Of a stretch of DNA of 64,000 nt, positions 11,045 to 22,139 are shown piece after piece. The notes beneath the pieces were generated by a model. That model was not told where the DNA came from. It worked only from the letters and a program-made list of their open reading frames with translations, and did not search any database. This stretch comes from Metallyticus violacea (taxonomy: Eukaryota; Arthropoda; Insecta; Mantodea; Metallyticidae): positions 32,942,501 to 33,006,500 of the forward strand of contig CM060831.1 of NCBI GenBank assembly GCA_030762175.1. Direction: 5' to 3'. Made by a program: the position numbers and the translations under genes. Each line of letters begins with the position of its first letter. Within the stretch, counting starts at the first letter, position 1.

Positions 11045-14000
11045 ACGAAAAGTCCACAAAACAACAGATGAATGGCAAACTCGATTTTTTATTTTTATTT
11101 ATTTATTTTTTTAACAAAGCGTGTTTTTCTTGCATAGACGGCACTCATGCGCGCATCAGTCCCCTGGTGGAGAAATTACAGAACTTTATAGAAACAGGAA
11201 ATGTTATTTTTCACCGAACGTTCAAGGGATGTGAAATGTTGTAACATTAGAGCCTGGTCCAATTTTTAATGGATATCGAAACTAAACTAACAATCTGATA
11301 AAAAGGCAAGCTTTTATTCACCTATTTCTAAAGCAAGACACATAAGCTAGCAGCAATGTGACAGTCGCTTCTATCAACTCTTCCTTGTGGATGAAATATA
11401 ACACATACAGTTTATTTTGCAGATCAACGTTAACAAAAACTGTTTAATTTATCTGAATAGACGTGGCTCACTTACGAGGCTGCTGAACACTATCGACTTG
11501 TTTTGTAGGGACAACTTCTTTTGTTTGTTTACACTTTTAACAAATATCCCTCTTTTTTTTATTTAGTTAAAATATTTAAGCGTAGTTACAAAATATTGTT
11601 TTTTTAAAGACAAAATCCATTCTAGATTTTTAATGAATGGTATAAGGAATTTTATTTCTATATTTAGAGTGAGCCAGGTTCAGAAGAACGCAGACTCAAT
11701 AGTTTCCCCTTGTAACGTTTACTTAATCCAAAGGTTGGGAAAAAGGCAGATAAAATTTACCTCAATGTTTACAGCTACAGAGTCGGAAGCTTTCAGACTT
11801 GATGGGGATTCATGTGGTTGCAGACGAAACATTTGTCTTAATTTGTGGAGTAGGGGGAAAGCTCGCCTTCGATTGTTATTTAGAGAATGAAGGAAACGGG
11901 CATCGCGTGTCTGACTGTGCCCGCTCCAGCAGGTTCATTTAAAGTGATAAACTTGCAATGTCGTCACGCACCACGCCATGTTGTTCCTTATTGTATTAGT
12001 TCCTCTCTTCTTGGAAAACTATCTTTTTTAATGACAAGACGAAAAGTAGTGTGCAATTAAAGTAATATACAAGAGAAACATATAGGAATGAGAAAAACAG
12101 AAGTAATATGAGTACTTAGAAATATTAATTAGCTTGCATAGAAATTGTTGTTTTCGAAATTCTTTATCAGCCCGCGAGGTGTTCTTTATGACTATGTATC
12201 GATTGGCGCAAATTCTTCTCTTTAATTTGCAAGGATGAAAAATATAAGCTAGGTTGCTTTAAAAAATAATTGGAGAATGGAAACATCAAACGTTCTAAGT
12301 GTCATTTTTAAAATTTAATCTTTTATTTCAGATGCATCTTTATACTCGTGTTCTAAGTGCCTATACATGGATGAATAGTTCAGATACTCGTTAACAGATA
12401 GCGCAGTTCTAAATGTTAGCTGTGCATACAGCAACCTGTGCTTCGTCTGAAAGATCAACGCCATTTATCGGTTAAAAAATGAAAGACAACTCGTCCAGGC
12501 TACAATTCCTTTCTGAAGAACACAGAGAGATTTATGAGACATCAATTTCAGCCCTGTATAAGAATTGATGTGTGTGTGTGTGTGTGTGTGTGAAATAATT
12601 ATTTCGCACATTATTGCTTGTCATGTATGCATTCATTTTTGTACATCTCAACATATAATTTGCAGTTACAGAGTGAAACATGCAAATAAGGAATATTTAC
12701 AGGAAATAGTTTTAGAACATTCAATGTAAGTGTAGACACAACCGCAAACATTCATAGCAAGCTCCAATCCTTGTGCTGCAGCGCGTTGCTGAATCGAGAT
12801 GAGTCGGATGTCGAGCACAGATTTGATTTATCCCCCAGCAGATCGGCATGAGTTGAATTGTCTTTGTGACGTCGGTCTGATGTGACCTTAGAATTTATCC
12901 CTTGCAGTTTAGATAGTTGCTTTGATAACTTCTAGGCAAGCTCCTCAAATAAACCGTTATGCAGTATCTGGGCGAGATCGCTGGCCTGGCTGAAAGGGGC
13001 GCGTGTCCTGGAGAAGTTGTAAATTATCGCCACGTAGACACTTGTTATATGGGCGACGAAAGGGCGACACTCGTTTCTGTCAGACAACGAGTTGTATGTG
13101 TGGGAATGGCGTTACAAGCAAACTAATATTGGTAGTAACGCTTGCCTCGTTTGAAATAGTGTGATCGAGGCATTAATCGCATTTACATAATAATAAATTC
13201 ACCTTTCTTCCACCTTACTTGTATAAAAAACTTTCTTTTCAAGATTTACCAGTTTGAATAATTAATTACCTATTTCAAATAAATTTAATTTAAGCAAAAA
13301 CATATCAATTTGGACATCGAGGAAGATAAAAACTAATGCTGAATGCATTTTAGAAATCACCGCAATACTCCTAGCCACCTACTTTGAAAGAAAAGTGTCA
13401 CCCCTACCTTGTAATAAATTTTAGAAATAATTCAATTGTTATCGCGTCTTTCGTTTTCCGTTATTGTCTAGATTATTGTTGTTCGAATTTAGACAAAAAA
13501 GTACAAAACACTACCGAGCATTTAATGTAGTAGTTTTATTTGGGTATTACTTTCATTAAAATGGTGTAAACCCCACAAGAAAGAATAGAATATAAACAGA
13601 TTAGCAGGGAGTTCCAAAATAAGCGGTATTACTGAAATATTAGTAATTGCAATATTACTCAAAATAAAATCTGTCTTCATACTAATACTAGCTGATTAAT
13701 ATCTATTCTGTTTAAATTTAAACAATACAGATTTTCAGACAACAATGGAAATAAAAGATGTGGGATTAATTGTTGCATTTTCTTTTAAATGTATCATAAT
13801 AGTGGCATGCCATTTGAAATTTCAGAGTGAGGGTTGTTAGGGTGAGGGATTGAAACTTAAAATGTAATCAACATTGGTTTCAAACTATTCTTTCAATATC
13901 TAAATCAGCGTGTAATTTTGTTTACATTAAATAAGTAGTTATTCAGACTGAGAAATGTGTTAAAACATGTCAATAACTACGACATTAAAAGAGCTTTAAT

Positions 14001-14175
14001 ATGTTATGACGAAAGTGTGAAGTGAAAGTGTAATACAAAGGGAATGTACAGTGTGCACCCTAAGGGGGAGGGGAAATTGAGCAGACTCTCAAAGCGTTAA
14101 TTTGTGTTAAGTTTACAACCTTTAGCCTCGTTCTGTCATCAGTAAGTCACACCGAGTTCTCTATGATAGACATAT
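11045..14175. other. unassigned AT-rich DNA
   Basis: One 85-codon frame (11633-11890 plus) has no recognisable domain. A more GC-balanced patch lies at about 12740-13130. No SINE head or transposase segment found. Confidence 0.45.
12569..12592. repeat. (TG)n microsatellite
   Basis: Twelve uninterrupted TG units. Confidence 0.9.
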
Positions 14176-14260
14176 GCTGTTAGTTCAGCAGTTAAATGCA
14201 AGTGTTTAACAATGAGAACTACCAAAATTCGAATCCTGCCAAGGTGTAAGTTATTTTTAT
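14176..14260 (+). mobile_element. short tRNA-like SINE head
   Basis: GTTAGTTCAGCAGTTAAATG followed 40 bases later by AATTCGAATCCTGCC matches the spacing of A and B boxes of a tRNA gene. The acceptor and anticodon arms do not pair well, so it is not a functional tRNA gene. Only the head is evident; no body shared with SINE-A, -B or -C. Confidence 0.4.
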
Positions 14261-14352
14261 TTGTTATTTTTGCAAGTAAAAATAATGTTTAGTATAAAGG
14301 TGATAATATAACTGTTAATTGCAAACGATTACTTGTACTTTAAGGCATATAT

Positions 14353-14353
<1 letters not shown>

Positions 14354-14422
<69 letters not shown>
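14354..14422. repeat. (CT)n microsatellite
   Basis: About 34 CT units with one interruption (TTTC) near 14389. It creates an artificial Leu/Ser repeat frame on the plus strand. Confidence 0.95.
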
Positions 14423-14424
<2 letters not shown>

Positions 14425-14429
14425 GTGGA

Positions 14430-16600
14430 AAAAACAAAGTAATCTTTGTTTTAAAAATAAACAAGAAATTCATTATTTTTAAATTAACTAAAGGAAATTA
14501 ATATTTTATTTTTACTTTTTCACTTCAGAGTATTTATTACGGAGGTGTCTAGACCTTTTTCCATCTGACAGTTTCAGGAAACGAGCTGATATTACATCAT
14601 TCGTTTTAAATGAACGCATTGAACTAAATCAACAGAATATTTTTTCAATATAAAAATTATGAATTTGTCTGAAAATATTGTAAATCTCGGAATATTTTAT
14701 CAACTATAGAGAAAGCCAAACTTTCGGAAGCAACGTGCGAGTAAAATTTTGTTTGTAGCAAAAGGTGAACATTTTCAAAATCTAATAGGCACGTTCATAA
14801 TGTTTAAGGATTGAAAATACATTATATTTATTTAACTGTAGTCATTTGTTTATTTATTAAGAGCTACCATATCTCACTTGTTCTTGATTTATAATAATGT
14901 GTTTTCTACCTTTGTTAGTACCATTAGCTTTGAGCAAACCAATATTCCCTACCGGAATCTGCGTGTGAAGCTGACCTAAATAAATTGTTTAAATTATTAG
15001 ACTTACCAGACGTCCCGTGTAATACGGGATCTATGAATTTGAGGATACATTGTGTCCCGTTTGAAAGTCATATGCCATCTCATATTTTGTTTCTTAATTT
15101 TGTTTATTTCGAAATCACGCAGAACTCATTAAACGTTCTTCTATATTTCTCTTACTTACGGAAATAGAAATGAAGCGCTAACGCCAGTAGCCTGGGGTGT
15201 GAATCTTGGTGGGAATAGCGTGGGTGAGTAAACCATAAGCCTACACGCTCTGGTCAGTCGTTGTGTACAGTTGTTTCGTGTTACGTGTAATTTGCCTGTT
15301 TGATGTCTGTTTATGCGGAATTTTAGTGCTTTGTGACGGTTTAAGGTCTTTGAATGGACAAAAGTTTTAATTATTACAAGAAAACTGGTTCAGTGCTCAT
15401 TAATTTTCTATTTTTTAAACATTTCAAGCTCTAATGCATTTGTAGGGAGAATTTTCAATATTAAATATAAAAAAAAGGGGCAATAAACGTGCAGAAGTGT
15501 TTTAAATATATATTAAAATGAAATTAAAATACGTTCAATTTTAATACCAGTTGTCAAGCTTCTTATGACATAATTATCAATTAAAAAGAGCTGCAAGTAT
15601 GATGGACCACCAGGATTATGTAGTTGTATGTATTGAGTGTACTGACCGTGAGTAAGTTATTGTATATTCTTGACAGATAGTAATTTTATGACTACAGAAC
15701 GACCCCTATCTGCCTTTGAGAGAAACAAAAATAGACTGTTCCTTGTTAAAAGTCTGAAAATCTGATATGTAAACACAAAATAGAAAATATTTCTTATGAG
15801 GCAATGTAACTTTATTAAAATCTATAAGCACACATTAAAATCAAATGTTGGGAAGAAAGCTAACACTGAACCCTAAACTTATCTTCAGTATTATCAACAT
15901 TGGATCTTTTTTTAAAATTCCGCCAGTGTGCTAACCCTACTCTACCGTCAAGGCTAGAAAAAACAATAACATGCTATAAAGAAGCATGAGTGATGCTGGA
16001 TGGGTGCAGTGTATGACATTCTTAGGCAGCACGTGTATGGCCGAGTGCGTGACTGTGCGTGGGGACAGTGGCGGGCTGTCACCGAACAGTTGACTGACGA
16101 CTTGCGGCTACGCCAAGTGTAAAAAGCGCGCCGGCATTAGGCCGGTTTGAGAGATAGAACGGTTAAGGGGAGGAGTGTCATGAATTGATGATGTTGTGAG
16201 ATGGCTTTCAATACGAAACAAGTGAGAGCGCTTATCACAAGCTCTGCTTCATGGTTTCCAAGGAGATTTCGTTTATACTCCCAATAATTAATTGTGGTAC
16301 AGGATCAATAAATTCTGGTGGGCAAGGGATATCAGACTTCTGACATAAATTTTATTTTGTTTCTCAATGCTGACACAACAAAAGCAAAATGATCAGGGAA
16401 AAAAAACCTCCAATTACCAGCTCTTTACTAAGGTATAGATTTTTAGGATAACAAATAAAAACCCACTTTTCAATGAATTTGCTTTATTTTATGTTTTGAA
16501 CGACCGTTCACTCTGAGGACTGGTTACTTGGCTTAAGCTGGATTTGAATCGCGCACTGAGCTTTTGGCAGCACTTACTTTCTAAGAAAATGAACCATGGA
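14430..16600. other. unassigned AT-rich DNA with a GC-rich patch
   Basis: No gene-like frame above 60 codons. A CpG-rich patch at about 15985-16180 holds AAAAAGCGCGCCGGCATTAG and GGCCGG motifs but no frame or known repeat. Confidence 0.4.
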
Positions 16601-16608
16601 CGTAGTTT

Positions 16609-17236
16609 CTATATTAAAGTGAGATTATTTGAGTTATGGGCCGCCTGAGTGCGGCAGCTTACTGAGGAAGTGCAGCCGCCACAACCGAAAAAAGGGATCC
16701 AGTGTTGCAGAATGTAAAGTTGGTGTTTATATTTTTACTGAAAGTATAAAATGATACTGTTTTTCAAACAAATAATAATAATTACTGACCTGTTTTATAA
16801 GCGATTTGAAAACGATGCCCCTAATAGGCAATATGTTGCCAGCATCTACCTTGGAAACTCCTGTATTTCATCTAACTACACAGAAAACGGACCTTGTCAT
16901 TGAATGATCTTGTCTCTAGCTTTTTAACCAGTCGGTGAATATTTTCTATATTTGGAACATATTTTCTTGCGAACCACCTTACCACTTCTTTGCAAGAGTC
17001 CGTTTTCACATAGAATCGTAAATAAAAACCCGTTCCTTAAACCTATATTAATGTAGTGGCATAACAAACGAAGAGCAATTAGCCCACACGAACGTTCAAC
17101 CATTCGCCGACAAAGCCTCTCTCAAACTAACTACAAGTCCCTATCTTCACCTATATTATGTGGCCTTGATGATTGTCTTCTACGAGTAGGCAGCCGCGTT
17201 CTGCCTGCCTATAACTCAAATAACCTCACTGTATAG
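16609..17236. mobile_element. candidate non-autonomous DNA element with inverted ends
   Basis: The left stretch 16609-16662 (CTATATTAAAGTGAGATTAT, then TTGAGTTATGGGC and GTGCGGCAGC) is matched in inverted order by 17186-17236 (GCAGCCGCG, then GCCTATAACTCAAATAACCT and CACTGTATAG). The arms are about 50 bp and roughly three quarters identical. The 520 bp between them hold no reading frame. I could not define a target duplication, so an ordinary inverted duplication is possible. Confidence 0.4.
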
Positions 17237-17649
17237 CCTGTTCGCTGAAATGGTTGACAGTTGTCATTAATGAAGTCATCGTTTCGAGATTTTCTTGCTA
17301 CAAATAAACATGAAAAGGGCACAAAGGGACAAGGGAAAGCCCACGTATCAGTCATCACAGTAAGGTTTCTTTGCCATATTTAATACAAACACAACAAGGG
17401 TGGTAGTAGCAGCTCTTGTTGATCCCAAAGTTGCCTTTTGTTTTTACATTCGGTGTACTGCGAATGTTAAACACGTGAGGATTTGAGACCATGAAAGAGA
17501 GGTTTAAGTGCGAGTTCGGGTATCGAACACTTATCCTTACACATAGACGGATCACGCCTCCTTTCACGAACGGCAGCGGAGAAAACCGAACCTAATACCA
17601 GGAAATGTGACTTAACGTATGACATGTATAATTACCACATGGTGACCAG

Positions 17650-17736
17650 GTCGGCCTAATTGCTCAATTGGTTAATATGTACTACTATTAATATGAAGGG
17701 AGAAGGTTCGATCCCTCGAGACATTTTTTTTAATCT
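17650..17736 (+). mobile_element. short tRNA-like SINE head with A/T tail
   Basis: GCCTAATTGCTCAATTGGTTA and, 35 bases on, AGGTTCGATCCCTCGAGAC match A and B boxes; a T-run follows. The clover-leaf arms pair poorly, so a SINE head or tRNA pseudogene is more likely than a working tRNA. No relation to SINE-A, -B or -C bodies seen. Confidence 0.45.
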
Positions 17737-17739
17737 TCA

Positions 17740-18470
17740 TAATTTGCTTACAATGTTTCAATAAAATAAATGCTATTTTGGTATTAAAACGTATAGTGTT
17801 AATACAACGCATAGGTTACAAATTTAGGTTAGATTAAAAATATGCAAAACTTAAGTGTTAAAAGCGTATGCGTTTTCCACTATGATTAATATTTACTTTA
17901 GATTACATTGCTATATTTCTTATTTTATTTCTCTATCTACTGAATGTGATTAACTATTAACATGCATCCTAAAAAGTTAATTTTGCATACGATTGCTTGT
18001 TTTCGTGCGTTACGACTGTTCTATCCGCTTGCATTTGTTACAACTATCACACGGTTTTCTCCTTTGCCGTTTGTGGAAAGAGGCGTCACTACTGCACAAG
18101 ATCCGTCTGTTTGTAAGGGTAAGTGTATCGAACTGGAAATTGAGCCGGGGCCGAGTGATAGCAGTATAGAACTTGAATACGAATAGGAAATAAAGCTTAA
18201 ATAAGGAATACACCATAGTGTTAATACTAAAGTAGCAGGTGTTGTAAATAAACAAAGTCGATGAAACACCTATGAATAGTTTTGAAAAATGCATTAGATA
18301 AAGAAGCAGTTACAGAGACGATGAAATGTTTTGAAAATTAAAAGACCCACAGTTAGAAAGATAGTGTAAAAGAAACCCAAAATGCCGAAAAAACGAGGAA
18401 ATAAGAAATAAGTACAGTAAAAGTGATGGTTTTCTTCGTGATCTGATCCGGTATGAAATATAATATTTTT
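17740..18470. other. unassigned AT-rich DNA
   Basis: Open frames at 17962-18186 plus and 18010-18294 minus overlap each other on opposite strands and show no known domain. Confidence 0.4.
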
Positions 18471-18479
18471 TACGACAAT

Positions 18480-18800
18480 GACCATGCACCAACCCTTCAG
18501 AAACTGCTAGTTCATTTCAAAAGCGTTTGCAATTTTCCTTATGAAAAGACCAGTTTATGGGGACTTTTGAAGCATCTGGGGTTTCGTTGCCATACACTCG
18601 ACATCGTTTCTTGAATACCTAGAACGTCTTGAACTCCCAACAATGGCTAGCGACGCCATAATAAAGTTCGAACGGTGCATTGACGTTGGTGGGGAGTATA
18701 TTGAGAGATCCAATATGCATTGAACCATGTTGACAATAAATAAGGTTACAAAAAACCACTACTAAATTATTTCTGAACACCCCTCGTAATTATGCTACGT
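18480..18800 (+). pseudogene. mariner-like transposase, C-terminal remnant
   Basis: A frame open up to the stop at 18721-18723 reads EYLERLELPTMASDAI, then KFERCIDVGGEYIERSN. Mariner-type transposases end with a 'W..CI...G.Y.E' motif just before the stop, and this fits. About 65 bases later the sequence ACACCCCTCGTAA recalls a mariner terminal repeat (compare GCCCCTCGC after the mariner copy ending near 48730). The DDE core upstream is not readable, so this is a 5'-truncated remnant. Confidence 0.5.
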
Positions 18801-18819
18801 TTGTAGTGATATCTAAGAG

Positions 18820-19585
18820 TGCTTTTATTCTTCAACTCCCCGTTATCCCTCGCAAAGAATGATAAAAAAAGTTCTCATTCCTTAATGTTAGTAATTGTCC
18901 AACTTTGTGTACTCCTTTTCATATAACAAAACCTGTGCTGTTAGTTTAGTCACACTTTTCCCATTCCTAAAAACATGGGAGCATTATATCATAGTTTACA
19001 TTTGTTTGGTAAATCTCATGATTTTACTGTTATTTTACCGAAGTGTCGACGGTTTCTTTATTTAATGTATGCTTTGCTTAGCCTCTTGGCATGCATAATA
19101 AATTAGGGTTACTTGAAAATGTGGTTGTGGCAAATAACGCATAAACCATTTCTATTAGAGTACACTCTATTTTACTTGGTCTTGCAGCTTCCATAACATA
19201 AAAGTTAATGGAGTTCGTCTAAGAGTATGCCTGCACCTGCAATAAAAACAGGCGGTATACGTGTAAGTAATTCTTTTTATGACGTTCTTTCACATTTTAA
19301 ATATCGTAGTTTCTTGTACAATACAAGGAATCAAAGAAAGGACTTTGTATAACTAGTTGCGTAGACAGACAAGCAGTAAGAAACTGGCTTATTACAAAAA
19401 GCAAAGTGCTCAAAATCTGCTTCTCCCGTCGACTATGTCCTTTTTCTTTCTTCTCCTCTCGTAAATATCTTTGAAGCAACATTTAAGCGAGATTATCTCC
19501 TCTTGTCAGAGCAAACCACGCAATATATTTATAAAACATGCAGTACGAAGCTAAGCGAGGTCAATTCAATGGTTTTCTTCTTTAT
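18820..19585. other. unassigned AT-rich DNA
   Basis: No recognisable frame or repeat. Confidence 0.4.
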
Positions 19586-19587
19586 TT

Positions 19588-19685
19588 TCAATGGTGTTTA
19601 ACGCCCGTTTTTACTGCTGAGGCATTACAGGCGGTGGACACTGATAATACATGAAATGAAATGATAAATTGAGAAAGGATAAATT
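19588..19685 (-). mobile_element. SINE family B, 5'-truncated copy
   Basis: Plus-strand GTGTTTAACGCCCGTTTTTA, then GAGGCATTACAGGCGGTGG and ACACTGATAATACATGA match the 3' end of SINE-B in reverse. The tRNA-like head is missing. Confidence 0.8.
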
Positions 19686-19689
19686 CATT

Positions 19690-20370
19690 TGTAGTACACA
19701 TTCCCTTTAGCACACTTACTCGCTTTTCAAATTTGCTTAGGTTCTTTTAGTTTATCGTTCTATAAATCCATGCAATTGTCACGTTGATATACGAATGTAA
19801 AACTAGTCAAATTACAACATTGTAGTAACAAAGTATGTATGCCATTGTCATTAAGAAACATAAACTTTATTCACGTTTTCAGCATTAAAGGAATGTATTG
19901 TATATTAAAAATTCTTCGACAGAATATTGTCTTGCTATAATGATGATCTTTATTTTTTGTATAAAAGTATGTGAAAGCGTACATTCACTGTAAAGTGTTA
20001 AGATTTGAAATAGATTTTGGGAAGAAGGGAGAGGGAATGATATTCTTCCTTTTTAGTTTTAGTTATACATTTTTTCAAGAAAATTGTTTACTATCAACAA
20101 ATCCTAAAAAGCATATCATGATTTCGATTTGCATTGCAGAGCTAAAATGTGACAAAATATGTTCTATATGTAATTTTTAATTTATGTGATTATCAATTTG
20201 TAGGACAAAGATATCTGCTTCATGTAATTTAATTTACACATTTGTCATTATTTACTTTATAAGAGTTTAGTGACCTATAAGTGATGATTTTAATTATACG
20301 TGTTTTGTTTTAATTTAGAGACAACGTGCTTAAAAACGAAAGACATGTTTAATACAGGGTGTAAATTTGC
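19690..20370. other. unassigned AT-rich DNA
   Basis: A 69-codon frame at 19971-20180 plus has no known domain. Nothing else recognised. Confidence 0.4.
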
Positions 20371-20416
20371 ATTTACCTCAGTTACACTTTTACTAAATGT
20401 AACTGAGGTACTAAAT
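20368..20416. other. inverted repeat (hairpin)
   Basis: ACCTCAGTTACA at 20375-20386 is exactly complementary to TGTAACTGAGGT at 20398-20409, with GCATTT/AAATGC pairing continuing outside after a 3-base bulge. The loop is 11 bases. Confidence 0.7.
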
Positions 20417-20502
20417 GCATTAGAATCACTTTTGACTTCTGTCCTCCTCAACGGCCCTACAGCCCAATGCGGGCCTTGGACTACCGCAACGACAGCGGTA
20501 TA

Positions 20503-20830
20503 GAAAAGAAGAAAGAGAAATAACCAGATAGACAAAGAGGAAACAAAGAAACAGAAATATACAAAAAAGTAAAGAAAGAGAAAAAAATATAAAGTAACAG
20601 AGTAAGAAAGTAAGAAAGGAGAGAAAACGAAAGGAAAACAGAAGGAAAGGAAGAAATGAAGAAAAAAAGACAGGAAGAAAGAAAGGAAAGAAATATAGGA
20701 ATAAAGAAAGACAGAAATAAAGGAAGCAGAGAAGCAAAGGAAGAAAGAAATACAGACAGACAGAAAGGAAGGAATGACAGATAGAAACAAAGGAAAAGGA
20801 AGACAGAAAGAAAAAGAAAGAATGAATGAA
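20503..20830. repeat. polypurine (A/G) low-complexity tract
   Basis: About 320 bases almost free of T and C on the plus strand, made of GAAA, AAGG and AGAC-like blocks. It keeps three frames open on the minus strand (up to 182 codons), giving artificial Phe/Ser/Leu-rich products; these are not genes. Confidence 0.9.
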
Positions 20831-21339
20831 ACAAAACGTCTTCTGAAGCAATTGCACTTTACACAAGAAGAGGTTGTTTTGAGCTCGCAACAAAAACTGT
20901 AGGTGCCTGTTGTTTTTATTGTTGCTGTTTGGAGAGGTATGCAACAATATCGGACGTAATCTGAGCCGCTTCACAGCATTTTAGCACGGTAAGGAATGCT
21001 TCCCCAAGAAATTGAATTTCATGTCTGCTTAACCAAATCCGGTCGTTTCTAACCACCTGCATAATTACAAGTCCGCGGGCTAAGGCATGTATAGAAGCCA
21101 CAAGCTTGTGAGTCAATTAGCCATTGGGACATGAACGAGCTGTGAGTCATCTGAGTACGAAAAACCGGGATGGGCTCTTTGCGCAGTGGCGGAATGATCT
21201 TAAGTTTGAGACGTGCACAATTATTATTCATGCATTTAACATTGATTGAATAGCTTACTTTAATAGTTAACTGAGTGTATCACGTACACTTTATATTTGT
21301 GTATGTACGAGCTTTATACATACGCCTAGCATATTTTAT

Positions 21340-21380
21340 CTATTATTATTATTATTATTATTATCATCATCATCATCATT
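21340..21380. repeat. (ATT)n to (ATC)n compound microsatellite
   Basis: About seven ATT units pass into about six ATC units directly next to the 3' end of a minus-strand SINE-B copy. Confidence 0.9.
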
Positions 21381-21385
21381 GTTAA

Positions 21386-21638
21386 TAGTATTTAGCGTCC
21401 ATTTTAACCACTGAGGCATTACAAGCGGTGGACACTGATAAAATATTAAATTAGAAAAGGCTTTTTTAAAAGGAACGAAGTGTTCTAGACACAAGTTTAA
21501 GGTTCCTCCTTGGCATTTGCCATTTATGAGTACTGAAGAAAACCTGGAAAAAAACCTCAGTCAGGGAGGTCCTGGTGGAAATCGACACCAGACTTTCGCT
21601 TACGAGATCGCCCCTTAACGACCTTGCCACCGTGGCGA
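21386..21638 (-). mobile_element. SINE family B copy
   Basis: The reverse strand shows the SINE-B head (GGTTCGA-like B box degraded to GTGTCGATTTCCACC), the CCTCATAAATGGCAAATG-type body and the GGACGCTAAATAC-type end. Its trinucleotide neighbour may be the remains of the 3' tail. Fairly diverged. Confidence 0.75.
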
Positions 21639-21662
21639 TGCATCAGTTTAAAGCCAGTTTTG

Positions 21663-21788
21663 ATTGATTGATTGATTTGATTTATTTACGGACGCTCTTT
21701 AACATCTCAGATCATCAGCGTCCCTTTCTATTCAGGGCGTGAAACGGCCGACAAATTTTGCTCAAAGGCCTCTTCTTTCAGGCTTGAG
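21663..21788 (-). mobile_element. SINE family A, 5'-truncated copy
   Basis: Plus-strand GGACGCTCTTTAACATCTCA, CGTGAAACGGCCGACAAATT and CTTTCAGGCTTGAG are the 3' half of SINE-A in reverse. The tRNA-like head is missing; after 21788 the sequence leads into SINE-C. Confidence 0.85.
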
Positions 21789-21830
21789 ATTAGAGCCAGT
21801 AACCGAGCTATAGAGAGACTCATGTGATAA

Positions 21831-22137
21831 CACCTCCTTTGTCTAGTGGTTAGCATTGCTGGCTGCTGGCCGGCAGGCGTAGGTTCGATTCCCAGTACCT
21901 GCTTTAGAACGGGTCCACCTAGCTTCGTGAGGACAATTGGGAAGATACCTGATGGAGAGGTGGCGTTCTTTGATCATGAAAGCCGCGTGATAAGCAACCT
22001 GCCGGGTAAATACTTGCTGATTACTTACCCCGTGCAATACCGTCCTCTATTAATGAAGTCGTAAGATGAAGATGGAGGAAGCAGAGGGCGCTGCGGCAGA
22101 CTAAGGCTGTACCGCCAATGAGAAGAAGAAGAAGAGT
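21831..22137 (+). mobile_element. SINE family C copy (tRNA-derived)
   Basis: The head carries TTTGTCTAGTGGTTAGC (A box) and GGTTCGATTCCCAGT (B box). The body includes TTCGTGAGGACAATTGGGAA and GAAGTCGTAAGATGAAGATG, and ends in (AGA)n. A second copy lies inverted at 24740-27971, so family membership is supported within the window. The 72-codon frame inside is a product of the SINE, not a gene. Confidence 0.85.
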
Positions 22138-22139
22138 AT

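Noticed and set aside
17510..17580. Minus-strand tRNA-like GTTCGATACCCGAAC
   Set aside because: A B-box-like match without an A box at the right distance or pairing arms.
20290..20974. Overlapping minus-strand frames up to 182 codons
   Set aside because: They come from the polypurine tract; the products are Phe/Ser/Leu low-complexity in all three frames, which is not coding behaviour.
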